A stretch of 64,000 nt of DNA from an uncultured Butyrivibrio sp. (GTDB lineage Bacteria > Bacillota > Clostridia > Lachnospirales > Lachnospiraceae), in NCBI GenBank assembly GCA_947167765.1, contig CAMVJI010000001.1:52795-116794 (forward strand), in the 5' to 3' direction. The translations under genes were made by a program, and so were the position numbers. The notes beneath the pieces were generated by a model that saw only the letters and a list, made by a program, of their open reading frames with translations, had not been told where the DNA came from and made no database searches. Below, in pieces: positions 9,888 to 18,803 of this stretch; position 1 is the first letter of the stretch, and each line of letters starts with the position of its first letter.

Positions 9888-12368
9888 ATGATAAAAAAGA
9901 AATGGATTAACTTGATAATTCTTGTTCTCGTAGCACTTTTAATCATTGGATTGTGCTTTTTTCCCAAGCGTCAAAAAAATACGCAGCTGTCACTTGTAAT
10001 AAGCGAAGTCTGTGTTCACAACGATAAGGCCGCCCATGACGAGTATGGAGATTATGGAGCTGATTATATTGAGATATACAATTGCTCCGATAAGCCTGTA
10101 AGTCTCTTTGGATGGGGACTTTCAGACAGCGGAGTAAACCTTGGAAAATATACATTCCCTGATGTTACAATAGAGCCATCTTCGGCTATCATTGTCTGGT
10201 GCAGCGAGGACAAATATCAGCCTGATATGTTCAGAGATGACTATGTTCCTACTGATGTTCATGGCCTTGGATTTAATCTTTCTGATGGTGAGACCTGTGT
10301 GCTGTCGGACCGTTATGGCAATGCTGTTTCTACGGTAAGAATATCTGACCATTTCCCTGAAAATAAGACGCTTTCAGTTTCAAATAGTGACCTTAGTTTC
10401 TATGTGGTTGATGATGCCACTCCTTACTTTGTTAAGGATGAGATTGTGGCAGAGGAGAAAAAGGAGCTGATTGATGCCCCTGTTTTCTCAGTTGATGGGG
10501 GATGGTTTGATAGCGATGTCACAGTTGAGCTTACCAGTAGTGTGGGAGATATCTATTACACTTTGGACGGCAGTGACCCTGACGAAAACTCCTTAAAGTA
10601 TGAGGGAGCAATAACTATCAGCAATCGCACGGAAGAAGACAACTACTATTCTGTAATTGATGGAATAGATACAGATTGTGTTTATTATCCAGACTATCCT
10701 GTGGACAAAGCAACCGTTCTAAGGGCTGTTGCTATTTCTCCTGATGGTGAAAGTAATATTGAATCCAGGACTTTTTTCGTTGGGCTTGACCCTGAAGAAT
10801 ATTGCGGCGTTTCCGTAATGTCAATTGTGGCTTCTCCAGATGACCTGTTTGATCAGTACAGCGGAATATATCGTGTTGGCAGCGTACATGAGTCATTCTA
10901 TAAAAAGATAGATGATGAGAAACTGCCAAGCAGCTTCGTGCCTGTGGCAAACTGCTCAAGAAAGGGCAAGGGCTGGGAGCGAGCTGCCAAGATAGAATTC
11001 TACACACCTGACCATGAAAGCGGCTTTTCTCAGACAGTGGGTATCAGGACCCATGGGGGATTTTCATCTCTTTTAAATCAAAAGAGCTTAAATCTTTATA
11101 CCAGAAATACATATGATGGAAATGACTTTTTTAACTGGGACTTCTACGGCGACGGTAATCAGTATGACAAGATTGTTCTAAGAAATGGCGGCGGCGGAGA
11201 AGAACTCTATCTGGCCAAGATGAGGGATGTGTTCAATCAGTCTCTGGCTGGTGACAGGGCAGTTGGGATCCAGAACTCAATTCCCTGCGTTGTGTTCCTT
11301 AATGGAGAGTACTGGGGGCTTTACAACCTTCAGGAAAAAGCCTGTGATAACTATGTCTGGAATCATTATGGTGTTTCTGAGGACAATGTAGTTGTTGTTA
11401 AAAAGCAGTATGGTTCTTTTGCTGCCTCTGATGAGGAAGATGCAGCCTACGCAGATGATTACATGGCAGTTTTGGATTATGTTAAGCAGCGTGATATGTC
11501 TGTAGATGAAAACTACAGATATGTTGAGTCCAAGATAGATATCCAGAGCATGATAGATTATTATGCCTTGAAGATATATGTTGGATGCAGCGATGCATTT
11601 TTCAACAACGAGGTAGTTTGGCGGGCAAAAGTCCCTGAAAGTGGACAGTTTGGCGATTGCAAGTGGAGATGGCTTGCTAACGACCTTGACGATTCCACAA
11701 GCCTTAGTGAAGGCATGAACACGCCAGATGTGGACTCTTTTGTCCTTGGCAATTGGTACAGTAAGACAGGTCCTTTGGTGGATGACGTGCTGCTATCAGG
11801 TCTTATGAACAATCAGGAATTCAAGCAGCGTTTTGTGACTTCGTTTTTGGATATGACCAATAACAATTTCAGTTATGAAAAAGTTGCCCCTAAGCTCTGG
11901 GAAACTGCAGAAGTTGTAAGAGTCCAGAACGTCAAGTCACAGGTAAGGTTCAGAGGGGATTACAACTTTGACTATTACCCTGGACGTGAGATGTACGAAG
12001 CGCCTTATGATGAGTTCGACTTTGGCTATGACATAGGTCTTATAGACGCTTTCTATAGTCAGAGGGCTGGATTTATGCTTGAGTATCTTAAGGAAGACCT
12101 GGGGCTATACGGTAGTCTGTACAACTTGAAAGTTGTTGGAGATGCCTCAACAGGTCTGCAGCTTAAGATCAATACTTCTGAGATAACGGATTTTTTAGGA
12201 GAATGGAACGGAAGCTACTATAGCGACTATCCGGTGGTGCTGGAGTGTTCGCCAGGCGATGAGGCTACCGGCATAGAATGGTATGTTAATGGGGAATTGG
12301 TATCTTCTGATAAATATTGCGAAATACCTGCCGGAGTAGAAGACGACGTGGTTGTGGAGGTAAGATAG
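9888..12368 (+). CDS. CotH-type kinase-like protein with lamin-tail domain
   Basis: The ORF track starts at TTG 9867. ATG 9888, nine bases after GGGAGAGA, is the better start and gives 826 residues. Order: one N-terminal anchor helix, a lamin-tail-like domain (about 30-150, LVISEVCVHNDKAAHDE onward, with YIEIYN), a chitobiase/FN3-like module (about 190-250, DIYYTLDGSDPDENS), then a CotH kinase-like domain (about 310-680) with IRTHGGFS, VFLNGEYWGLYNLQEK and the acidic WLANDLDDST motif. CotH proteins are atypical kinases. B. subtilis CotH phosphorylates spore coat proteins. This copy is probably extracytoplasmic and sits in a glycan locus. Substrate unknown. A second CotH-like gene lies at 23071. 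Confidence 0.85.
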   Translation: MIKKKWINLIILVLVALLIIGLCFFPKRQKNTQLSLVISEVCVHNDKAAHDEYGDYGADYIEIYNCSDKPVSLFGWGLSDSGVNLGKYTFPDVTIEPSSAIIVWCSEDKYQPDMFRDDYVPTDVHGLGFNLSDGETCVLSDRYGNAVSTVRISDHFPENKTLSVSNSDLSFYVVDDATPYFVKDEIVAEEKKELIDAPVFSVDGGWFDSDVTVELTSSVGDIYYTLDGSDPDENSLKYEGAITISNRTEEDNYYSVIDGIDTDCVYYPDYPVDKATVLRAVAISPDGESNIESRTFFVGLDPEEYCGVSVMSIVASPDDLFDQYSGIYRVGSVHESFYKKIDDEKLPSSFVPVANCSRKGKGWERAAKIEFYTPDHESGFSQTVGIRTHGGFSSLLNQKSLNLYTRNTYDGNDFFNWDFYGDGNQYDKIVLRNGGGGEELYLAKMRDVFNQSLAGDRAVGIQNSIPCVVFLNGEYWGLYNLQEKACDNYVWNHYGVSEDNVVVVKKQYGSFAASDEEDAAYADDYMAVLDYVKQRDMSVDENYRYVESKIDIQSMIDYYALKIYVGCSDAFFNNEVVWRAKVPESGQFGDCKWRWLANDLDDSTSLSEGMNTPDVDSFVLGNWYSKTGPLVDDVLLSGLMNNQEFKQRFVTSFLDMTNNNFSYEKVAPKLWETAEVVRVQNVKSQVRFRGDYNFDYYPGREMYEAPYDEFDFGYDIGLIDAFYSQRAGFMLEYLKEDLGLYGSLYNLKVVGDASTGLQLKINTSEITDFLGEWNGSYYSDYPVVLECSPGDEATGIEWYVNGELVSSDKYCEIPAGVEDDVVVEVR

Positions 12369-12379
12369 TTCCTGCAAAG

Positions 12380-12408
12380 TTGACAAGAGTAACCAACTAG
12401 GTTACTCT
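12380..12408 (+). promoter_or_regulatory. Promoter of the HTH-MNT/HEPN pair with operator in the spacer
   Basis: A consensus TTGACA (12380-12385) is followed after 17 bases by TACTCT (12403-12408), 48 bases before the ATG at 12456. The spacer holds a perfect inverted repeat (see the operator entries), so repressor binding would block RNA polymerase directly. The same repeat followed by a T-run could also act as the terminator of the upstream CotH gene. Confidence 0.7.
12389..12405 (+). promoter_or_regulatory. Operator copy 1 (17-bp inverted repeat)
   Basis: GTAACCAACTAGGTTAC is an inverted repeat (GTAACC/GGTTAC) lying between the -35 and -10 boxes. Copy 2 follows 29 bases later, centre to centre, with the shared pattern GTAACCAAnTnGGnTAC. 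Extended by one base it also forms a nine-bp hairpin followed by TTTT, so an overlapping terminator function is possible. Confidence 0.65.
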
Positions 12409-12417
12409 TTTTATGTG

Positions 12418-12434
12418 GTAACCAATTTGGATAC
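12418..12434 (+). promoter_or_regulatory. Operator copy 2 (17-bp inverted repeat)
   Basis: GTAACCAATTTGGATAC matches copy 1 at 14 of 17 positions and keeps the half-site symmetry. It lies just downstream of the expected transcription start. The HTH domain encoded at once downstream is the obvious candidate to bind both sites (autoregulation inferred). Confidence 0.65.
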
Positions 12435-12455
12435 GATAGCGAGTGGAGTGTTATT

Positions 12456-13034
12456 ATGATTGCAGAAATAAAAGAGTTAAGAAATAAAACAGGAATGAGT
12501 CAGCGAGAATTTGCATCGCAGTACGGGATTCCGCTGAGCACATTAAGAAAATGGGAGCAGGGCGAAGCAAAGCCAGCTCCATATATTGTAAATCTTATTG
12601 CAGATAAGCTAAGAAGTGAAAGTAAAGAAAATGCTGTTAAAGATAGTGAAAATGCTGCTAAAGAGAGGATCAGAGAATTAATACAATTGCAGAGAGATTT
12701 GAGATCCAAGTTTTCAGAAAGAGATTACAATGTTTTTGTCTTTGGTAGTTATCCAACTATCAGATATAACGATGAAAGCGATGTTGATATAGCAGTTTAT
12801 TCTAAGGATTTGGAGTTGTATAAAAAAATGTCATTTACCATCGAGACCTTTTTTCAAAATAAAGGAATTCCTGTGGACTTATTTTACATTGATATTACTG
12901 TTCCAGCACCAATTTATTTGGCTCCGCTGCACGCACAGATCCAGTTTACGGATTATTTTCCTGCAGAATTAAAAGATTTTGAATATCAGTGTGAGAAGGA
13001 ACTTGAGAAAAATAAGAGGAGTATTCTTGTATGA
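12456..13034 (+). CDS. HTH-MNT nucleotidyltransferase antitoxin (MntA-like)
   Basis: A 192-residue fusion of an XRE-type helix-turn-helix (about 1-55, GMSQREFASQYGIPLSTLRK) with a minimal nucleotidyltransferase domain (about 80-180). The NTase motif is exact: FGS, ten residues, then DVD (GSX10DXD), with a third acidic position in VDLFYID. In MntA/HepT systems the MNT partner AMPylates a tyrosine of the HEPN toxin and neutralises it. Here the fused HTH should also repress the operon through the two upstream operators. The coding sequence overlaps the next gene by four bases (ATGA). The pair is more AT-rich than its neighbours and reads like an acquired module inside the polysaccharide locus. 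Confidence 0.85.
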   Translation: MIAEIKELRNKTGMSQREFASQYGIPLSTLRKWEQGEAKPAPYIVNLIADKLRSESKENAVKDSENAAKERIRELIQLQRDLRSKFSERDYNVFVFGSYPTIRYNDESDVDIAVYSKDLELYKKMSFTIETFFQNKGIPVDLFYIDITVPAPIYLAPLHAQIQFTDYFPAELKDFEYQCEKELEKNKRSILV

Positions 13035-13564
13035 AGTTAGATGAAAGCATATTAGACCAGTTTGACCTGAATCCTAACAATGATAGGGAACCTGTCAATG
13101 TGATGAAGGTTTCGGAATTGATGACTTTCCTTGAGGAAAGTGCGTCGAGGATAGTCGCAAAAAGTGAGCTGTTTTTTAGATCGGAGGATGTCGATCAACG
13201 GGCTGATTGTCTGGATATTGTTGCGATGAGGCTTAATGACTTTGTCCAGGCTTTTATTGATATAGTGATTTTTATCAGAAAGTCAGAAGGTAGTTACAAT
13301 GGTAAGTCTAATTCTTTGAGATATTGCATTACAAGTTACGATACGTTGATAATGCATCAGAGTAATCTGGAAAAACAGTTTCTTGGGGAGATATTACTGC
13401 GTAATGAGATAACCCATGATTATTTTAATCGCGAGATTCATCAGAAGAAACTGATAGCACTCATGCAAAACTGTGCTGGGGGCGCAGCTGAAGTATACGC
13501 TCAATTGGAGGCTTTATGCAAACAGCGTGATCTGACAGATAAATATGTAGATAAGAATTCATAA
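13031..13564 (+). CDS. HEPN-domain toxin (HepT-like ribonuclease)
   Basis: A 177-residue, mainly helical protein with the HEPN RNase signature R-x4-H-x-Y seen as RNEITHDY near residues 135-142. In HepT the Arg/His pair is catalytic and the Tyr is the AMPylation target of MntA. It overlaps the HTH-MNT gene by four bases, the usual toxin-antitoxin translational coupling. It is longer than classic HepT (about 130-140 residues), with an N-terminal extension of about 35 residues. The toxin role is inferred from the motif and partner. A non-toxic HEPN/MNT pair cannot be excluded. Confidence 0.75.
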   Translation: MKLDESILDQFDLNPNNDREPVNVMKVSELMTFLEESASRIVAKSELFFRSEDVDQRADCLDIVAMRLNDFVQAFIDIVIFIRKSEGSYNGKSNSLRYCITSYDTLIMHQSNLEKQFLGEILLRNEITHDYFNREIHQKKLIALMQNCAGGAAEVYAQLEALCKQRDLTDKYVDKNS

Positions 13565-13651
13565 AAATGATAGAATTCCATATAGATATTGCCCAAAAAG
13601 AAGTACATGGTACTAGATATAGATAGTGTTTTGAGGAGATGAGGAAAAAGT

Positions 13652-16600
13652 ATGAAAAAGAGTTTGAACCTGTTTAGCAGGAAAAGACCTAAGAGGCGTC
13701 AGAGGGAAGATGACTTCGTAGATTATGATGAGCGATATGAGGACTACGATGAGGATTATGATGAAGAAGATTATCCTGATGAAGAGTTCGAAGAAGAGTA
13801 TGGGGATGAAGTAGACGAACGCTACGAGGATGAAGAGTATCCTGAAGAGGATGATCGTTATGAGGAAGACGATTATCCAGAAGGTGATCGCTATGAGGAT
13901 GAGGAATATCCTGAGGAGGACGAATATCCGGAAGATGATCGTTATGAGGACGATGAATACTCCGATCAGGATTATGAGTCTGATGATAACTATGATACAG
14001 ATTACGAGCCTGTGCGTAACCAGGCAGATGATGGAAGATATCCAGAAGACGATCGTTATGAGGATGAGGAATACTCGGAAGATGATGATCGCTACGAGTC
14101 TGACGACGATTACGAAGATGATTACGATCGCGAATATGATGATGACGACTATGATCGTGACTACGAAGAAGACGAGGACTACGACCAGGATTATGAGGAA
14201 GAGTATGAAAGAGGCCGCGTGGCCCGTGGAGGACGCAGAGGTCGCGATAGAGATCGTGGAGAGTCTGTTGGAGCTAAGATCCTTACATTTTTAGGAAACA
14301 CTTCTGTAGCTGAGAGGGCAGCAGTAGTTGTAGCTGTTTTGCTTCTTGCTGGCGGAGTTGCCTTCATGACATTCTATTCCAAGGCTAAGAACTATGCGGC
14401 TGAAGTTGGCTCTTTTGCAGAAGTTGGAGCAGATCTTCAGGTAGACGGCGTAGTTGGCTCATCAGGACTTCTTGCAATTGCTGATGCTGAGATGGCAAGA
14501 GCAATGGCTGCAGGACTGGTTGAAGAGATCGAGGAAGAAGAGGAAGAAGAGGTTCCGGATACCGCTTCTAATGTCACCATCAAGATGACGCTCACTTCCA
14601 TCAAGAGCGACATGAAGATCAAGTTCATCAACTCTGAGACCAAGAAACTTGTTGCCAACGTGCCTTTTGTGGTTTCTGTAGTGACACCAGATGGAACCAA
14701 GGTCAGCTACGATGACCACGACAGAGACGGCATCATTTATAAAAAGGATTTAACAGCAGGTAAGTATAAGATCACTCCTGAAGCTCTTTCTTCAGAGTAC
14801 GACAGCTACAAGCTTGATACATCCACCCAGACCCTTACAGTAAAAGATACTGTTGAAATGAAGGCTGTTGATGTTTCCAACGAGATCAAGAAGGAATCTC
14901 AGGTCAATGCTGCCAAGGAAGATACTGCAGTAGAGACTCAGGTAGAGTCAGTGCTTAACGATACTGTTGAGTGGGTTGATTCAAATCAGAACAGTGTGGG
15001 TAGTGATGGAAGCACCTACGAAAAGATAGATAAGAGTAAGCTTGACGGAATCCTGGTTGGAGCAGCTTTAAAGAGTGGCAGTGTCAGAATGATGGCTGCT
15101 GCAAGGGGAAGGACTGGCTCAGAAAATGACGAACTCAAGCAGGAAGAGGGCGATGGGCAGCAGACGCAGCCAGAGCAGCCTGAAACCAAGAAGATTGAGC
15201 TGTCTGAGAGTTCAGTTACCGTAGAAGAGGGATCATCTGCTACAGTAACTGCAAACATTGAAGGATTATCAGTATCAAGTAGTGACAACAACTGCGCTTC
15301 AGTCAGTGCAAGTGGAACTACAATAACAATAAACGGTGTTTCAGCGGGAACAGCAACTGTTACAGTAACTTCAAGCGATGACAGCAAGACAATCAGTGTA
15401 ACAGTTAAGGCAAAGCCTAAGGATAAGGTAAACATTAAGTTTGATCCATCTTCTGTTTCCATGAAGGTTGATGAAACCAAGGAAGTTCGTATAACTGAAG
15501 GACCATCTGATCCTCAGTGCAGCTCAAGTAACACAAGCGTTGCCACTGTATCAGTAAGTGGAGAGACAATCACTGTTACTGCAATAGGTAAAGGCGATGC
15601 GAAGATTTCTGTACAGGGTAACGATGAATACCTTGATACTGAATTTTCTGTAAGTGTTGCTGATGCTGATCCTAAGGCAATGACACTTAGCACAAATAAA
15701 CTCACTATCAAGAAGAATGAGAAGGGCGCTATCGACGTTACTGGACCTTCTTCAATCGACAGCTGCACACCAGCAAGCAGTAACAACATTGCCAAGGTGA
15801 CAATCAGCGGAACCAGAATCACAATTGAGCCTCAAAATGTTGGCACAGAGAGGTTTACTGTAAAAGCTAAAGGCTTTACCGATGTTTTTTTTGACATAGA
15901 AGTTACATCAGCTGACAAGAAGAACATGAACGCGAGTCCTTCTGATGGAACTATCAAGATCAAGAAAGATGCTAATACAACCATCACATTCTCAGAACCT
16001 ACAGATCTTTCCTGCGAAGTTGATAAAGACGGCAAAGATGTTGTTAAGGTTGAAAAAGATGGTGCCAAGTTCAAGATCACAGGCCTTAAAGCCGGAACAG
16101 CAAAGCTTACCTTTAAGGATAGCAAGGACGAGTACAATCCATACACTGTAACAATTACAGTTGAGGGACTTGGAGATCTCAAGCTCAAGGTTAGCAAAAT
16201 AACTCTTGTTCCAGGTAAGACATACAAGATCGAGACCACAGATTCTAATGTCAAGCCAACCTTTGAGTCATCAAAGACCAGCGTTGCAACTGTTGAAAGT
16301 GATGGAAAGGTAAAGGCCGTTGCAGAGGGTGAAGCTACCATTACTGCCAAGTATTCTGATCAGACTGCAACTGTAACTGTTAAGGTCATTTCAGGAGAGA
16401 CTGAATTAAAAGACAAAGATGACAACGTGCTTTACGTCATCAAGTCTGACGGTACATATAGAAAAGCTACCTATGCTGACCTGTTTGATTCTTCCATCAA
16501 GGACTTCTACATCAAGAAAGCCGAATCTGGTCTTCGCCAGGGATGGTGGACCATTGATGGAAAGACTTACTACTACAACAAGAACGGCGATAAGGTAACT

Positions 16601-17257
16601 GGCGAACAGGTTATCAAGGGTGCAAGATACACCTTTGGTTCTGACGGAGCTCTTTCTTCATCTTCAGGAACTATGGGTATCGACGTCAGCAAATGGAATG
16701 GTAACATAAACTGGGCACAGGTTAAGAACGCTGGTGTGAACTACGCCATCATCAGATGTGGATACAGAGGCTCATCTGCAGGTGCCCTTATCGAGGACCC
16801 TAAGTTCAAGGCTAACATCCAGGGGGCTCAGGCAGCAGGTATCAGAGTTGGTGTATATTTCTTTTCACAGGCAGTTAACGAGGTTGAAGCGGTAGAAGAG
16901 GCTTCAATGTGTATCAACCTGTGCAAGGGCTACAACTTAAGCTTCCCTGTTTACATCGACGTTGAGGCAAGTAACGGTCGTGGTGACCAGATAAGCGCAA
17001 GCCAGCGTACAGCTAACGTCAAGGCATTCTGCGGAACTATCCAGAGTGCAGGCTACAGAGCTGGGGTGTACTCCAATAAGACCTGGTTTACCAAGTACAT
17101 GAATGCTTCTTCACTTACAAGCTACAAGATCTGGCTGGCTCAGTATGCAGCCAATGTTACATACACTGCGACAAGGTACGATATGTGGCAGTACACTTCA
17201 AAGGGATCTATTTCAGGTATTTCTGGTAATGTTGATATGAACATCAACTACAACTAA
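13652..17257 (+). CDS. Membrane-anchored GH25 muramidase with Ig-like repeats
   Basis: A 1201-residue type II membrane protein. Order: a basic start, a cytoplasmic Asp/Glu/Tyr-rich repeat tract (about 20-190, units such as RYEDEEYPEED), an Arg/Gly patch, one membrane helix (about 220-242), a spacer, at least four bacterial Ig-like (BIG2-type) repeats (about 510-930), a choline/cell-wall-binding-type repeat (about 959-1003, GWWTIDGKTYYYNKNGD), and a C-terminal GH25 lysozyme domain (about 1008-1198). GH25 acids are visible in MGIDVSKWNG and YIDVEAS. It should cleave peptidoglycan outside the cell. The start has GAGGAGATGAGG upstream. The LCP gene at 46585 also has a charged, Tyr-rich N-terminus. 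Confidence 0.92.
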   Translation: MKKSLNLFSRKRPKRRQREDDFVDYDERYEDYDEDYDEEDYPDEEFEEEYGDEVDERYEDEEYPEEDDRYEEDDYPEGDRYEDEEYPEEDEYPEDDRYEDDEYSDQDYESDDNYDTDYEPVRNQADDGRYPEDDRYEDEEYSEDDDRYESDDDYEDDYDREYDDDDYDRDYEEDEDYDQDYEEEYERGRVARGGRRGRDRDRGESVGAKILTFLGNTSVAERAAVVVAVLLLAGGVAFMTFYSKAKNYAAEVGSFAEVGADLQVDGVVGSSGLLAIADAEMARAMAAGLVEEIEEEEEEEVPDTASNVTIKMTLTSIKSDMKIKFINSETKKLVANVPFVVSVVTPDGTKVSYDDHDRDGIIYKKDLTAGKYKITPEALSSEYDSYKLDTSTQTLTVKDTVEMKAVDVSNEIKKESQVNAAKEDTAVETQVESVLNDTVEWVDSNQNSVGSDGSTYEKIDKSKLDGILVGAALKSGSVRMMAAARGRTGSENDELKQEEGDGQQTQPEQPETKKIELSESSVTVEEGSSATVTANIEGLSVSSSDNNCASVSASGTTITINGVSAGTATVTVTSSDDSKTISVTVKAKPKDKVNIKFDPSSVSMKVDETKEVRITEGPSDPQCSSSNTSVATVSVSGETITVTAIGKGDAKISVQGNDEYLDTEFSVSVADADPKAMTLSTNKLTIKKNEKGAIDVTGPSSIDSCTPASSNNIAKVTISGTRITIEPQNVGTERFTVKAKGFTDVFFDIEVTSADKKNMNASPSDGTIKIKKDANTTITFSEPTDLSCEVDKDGKDVVKVEKDGAKFKITGLKAGTAKLTFKDSKDEYNPYTVTITVEGLGDLKLKVSKITLVPGKTYKIETTDSNVKPTFESSKTSVATVESDGKVKAVAEGEATITAKYSDQTATVTVKVISGETELKDKDDNVLYVIKSDGTYRKATYADLFDSSIKDFYIKKAESGLRQGWWTIDGKTYYYNKNGDKVTGEQVIKGARYTFGSDGALSSSSGTMGIDVSKWNGNINWAQVKNAGVNYAIIRCGYRGSSAGALIEDPKFKANIQGAQAAGIRVGVYFFSQAVNEVEAVEEASMCINLCKGYNLSFPVYIDVEASNGRGDQISASQRTANVKAFCGTIQSAGYRAGVYSNKTWFTKYMNASSLTSYKIWLAQYAANVTYTATRYDMWQYTSKGSISGISGNVDMNINYN

Positions 17258-17267
17258 TGGAGGTCAG

Positions 17268-18803
17268 ATGGCAGCTAAGTCTATGCGCAAAGGAACAGGA
17301 GCTTTCGAGCTTCTGTCCTTTGTTTTGTTAATGGTATTTTTTGTAGGAATTGCACTTATTGACGGACCAAAGTGGTGCGTTGACACCCCAAGCTATGTGG
17401 ATATGGATTTCTCGAGAGAGCCTGTATATCCACTGTTTTTGCTGGGGCTAAGGACTTTGTTTGAAAGGCTTAATATCACTTCCATGGCCTATGAGCTTCC
17501 CGCTTATCTGACTATGGCAGTGGTACTCCAGAGTATTCTGTGGGTTGTAGCTATTCACAGGCTTGGTATCTACATCTATGATGTATGCAGCAGGGCAATG
17601 TCTCATGGTAAGGCGAGACTCATGATGTTCGTAGCTGAGTTTCTGCAGGTGGCGGTAGCATTTCTGAACCGCTTTGCGGCAAAAAGAGGCGCTATGTACT
17701 CAGAATCTCTGATGACTGAGTCCCTGGCTATGCCTCTCTTTGTGCTGTTTACGATACTTCTCCTTAGGAGTTTTGAAGACTATAAGATTTCAAACTGCAT
17801 CAAGCTCTTTTTGATGGCAGTGCTTATTAGTAGCGTTAGGAAACAGATGCTGATAGTGGTGCTGATGTGGGGATTTTCCTCTTTTGTACTTCACCTTCTG
17901 GTAAAGAGCTATCGTTCTTTAAAGAAGTTTAGTTATACTGTGATATTCGTGGTGCTAGCGATTGTTGCTGTAGCTCTTTTTGACAGAGGGTACAATCAGG
18001 CTGTAAGAGGCGTCTTTGCTACGCATACAGGAAACAGCAAAGGCGGACTTTGCACAGTGCTTTATACAGCAGAGCCTGAGGATGTAGTTCTTTTCGATGG
18101 AAAAAATAAGTATCCTGAGATTGGATCTCTTTTCACCAGGATAATGGATGAGTGCCAGAAAAAGCAGCTGACTATTGACTATGCAGAAGGCTATGAGAGA
18201 GGCGCAGGGCAAAAGATTGCCACCAGCAATTGGACTAATGTGACCAGCCACTACGCTGATAGTTATGATGTCATTGGCTTTGACATTGTACAGCCCATGT
18301 GCGATGAGTATGTGGCAGAAAATTATCCTGAACTTGATGATGTAGAGGCCAAGCTTATGGAAGATGCTGTTGAAAAAGAGTTGTTCCAGACGCTTTTAAG
18401 TGGGACTGTCAAAAAGGTGTTTAAAGGTGAAGGTGCGGATGCACTGTATGTCTTAAAAGCCAACGTTCTCAAGGCTTTTGTTATCTCAAATGCCAACATC
18501 AGTCCGGCTGTTCTTATCAAGATTTCTCTGATCATATATGGAATATATATTGTCCTTTTTGTTGCATGTGTAGTAAGGACCATACAGCAAACAAAAAAGG
18601 TTTCCGTCAGTCAGACACCGGAAACCCTTGAAATTAAAAGAAAAATGCTCATCATGGCACTTGTGGTCATGGCAGGTCTTGCCATAAACTGCGTGGTTAC
18701 TGGCTCTATGATATTCCCGCAGCCACGCTATATGTGCTACAGTATGGGGCTGTTTTATTTGTCGATGTATTGTAACTTAGTCGGTATATATAACAGTCAC
18801 TGA
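17268..18803 (+). CDS. Polytopic membrane protein, GT-C-like, function unknown
   Basis: A 511-residue integral membrane protein starting ten bases after the GH25 gene behind GGAGG. A first helix is followed by the loop CVDTPSYVDMDFSREPVYP, whose acidic and aromatic residues recall the catalytic loop of GT-C transferases. About nine further helices and a large extracytoplasmic stretch (about 240-400) follow. I do not recognise a named family. Its last 27 bases overlap the 3' end of the convergent gene on the minus strand. A role in surface glycan assembly is inferred from context. Confidence 0.6.
   Translation: MAAKSMRKGTGAFELLSFVLLMVFFVGIALIDGPKWCVDTPSYVDMDFSREPVYPLFLLGLRTLFERLNITSMAYELPAYLTMAVVLQSILWVVAIHRLGIYIYDVCSRAMSHGKARLMMFVAEFLQVAVAFLNRFAAKRGAMYSESLMTESLAMPLFVLFTILLLRSFEDYKISNCIKLFLMAVLISSVRKQMLIVVLMWGFSSFVLHLLVKSYRSLKKFSYTVIFVVLAIVAVALFDRGYNQAVRGVFATHTGNSKGGLCTVLYTAEPEDVVLFDGKNKYPEIGSLFTRIMDECQKKQLTIDYAEGYERGAGQKIATSNWTNVTSHYADSYDVIGFDIVQPMCDEYVAENYPELDDVEAKLMEDAVEKELFQTLLSGTVKKVFKGEGADALYVLKANVLKAFVISNANISPAVLIKISLIIYGIYIVLFVACVVRTIQQTKKVSVSQTPETLEIKRKMLIMALVVMAGLAINCVVTGSMIFPQPRYMCYSMGLFYLSMYCNLVGIYNSH

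Noticed and set aside
12386-12412. Simple intrinsic terminator of the CotH gene only
   Set aside because: The hairpin lies between a TTGACA and a -10 box, and its sequence is repeated as a second palindrome 29 bases on, so an operator explanation accounts for more. Termination may still occur.
13690-14210. Possible CRISPR or tandem DNA repeat array
   Set aside because: The repetition is degenerate, in frame and codes for acidic residues. There are no fixed repeats with unique spacers.
13830-14294. ORF of 154 residues rich in Met/Ile/Thr
   Set aside because: It is a frame shadow of the acidic repeat tract of the GH25 gene, with composition explained by GAT/GAG repeats read in another frame.
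15016-16350. Three minus-strand ORFs (154, 102 and 172 residues) opposite the Ig-like repeats
   Set aside because: Hydrophobic Val/Ser/Thr-rich shadows of the repeat domains, without ribosome sites.
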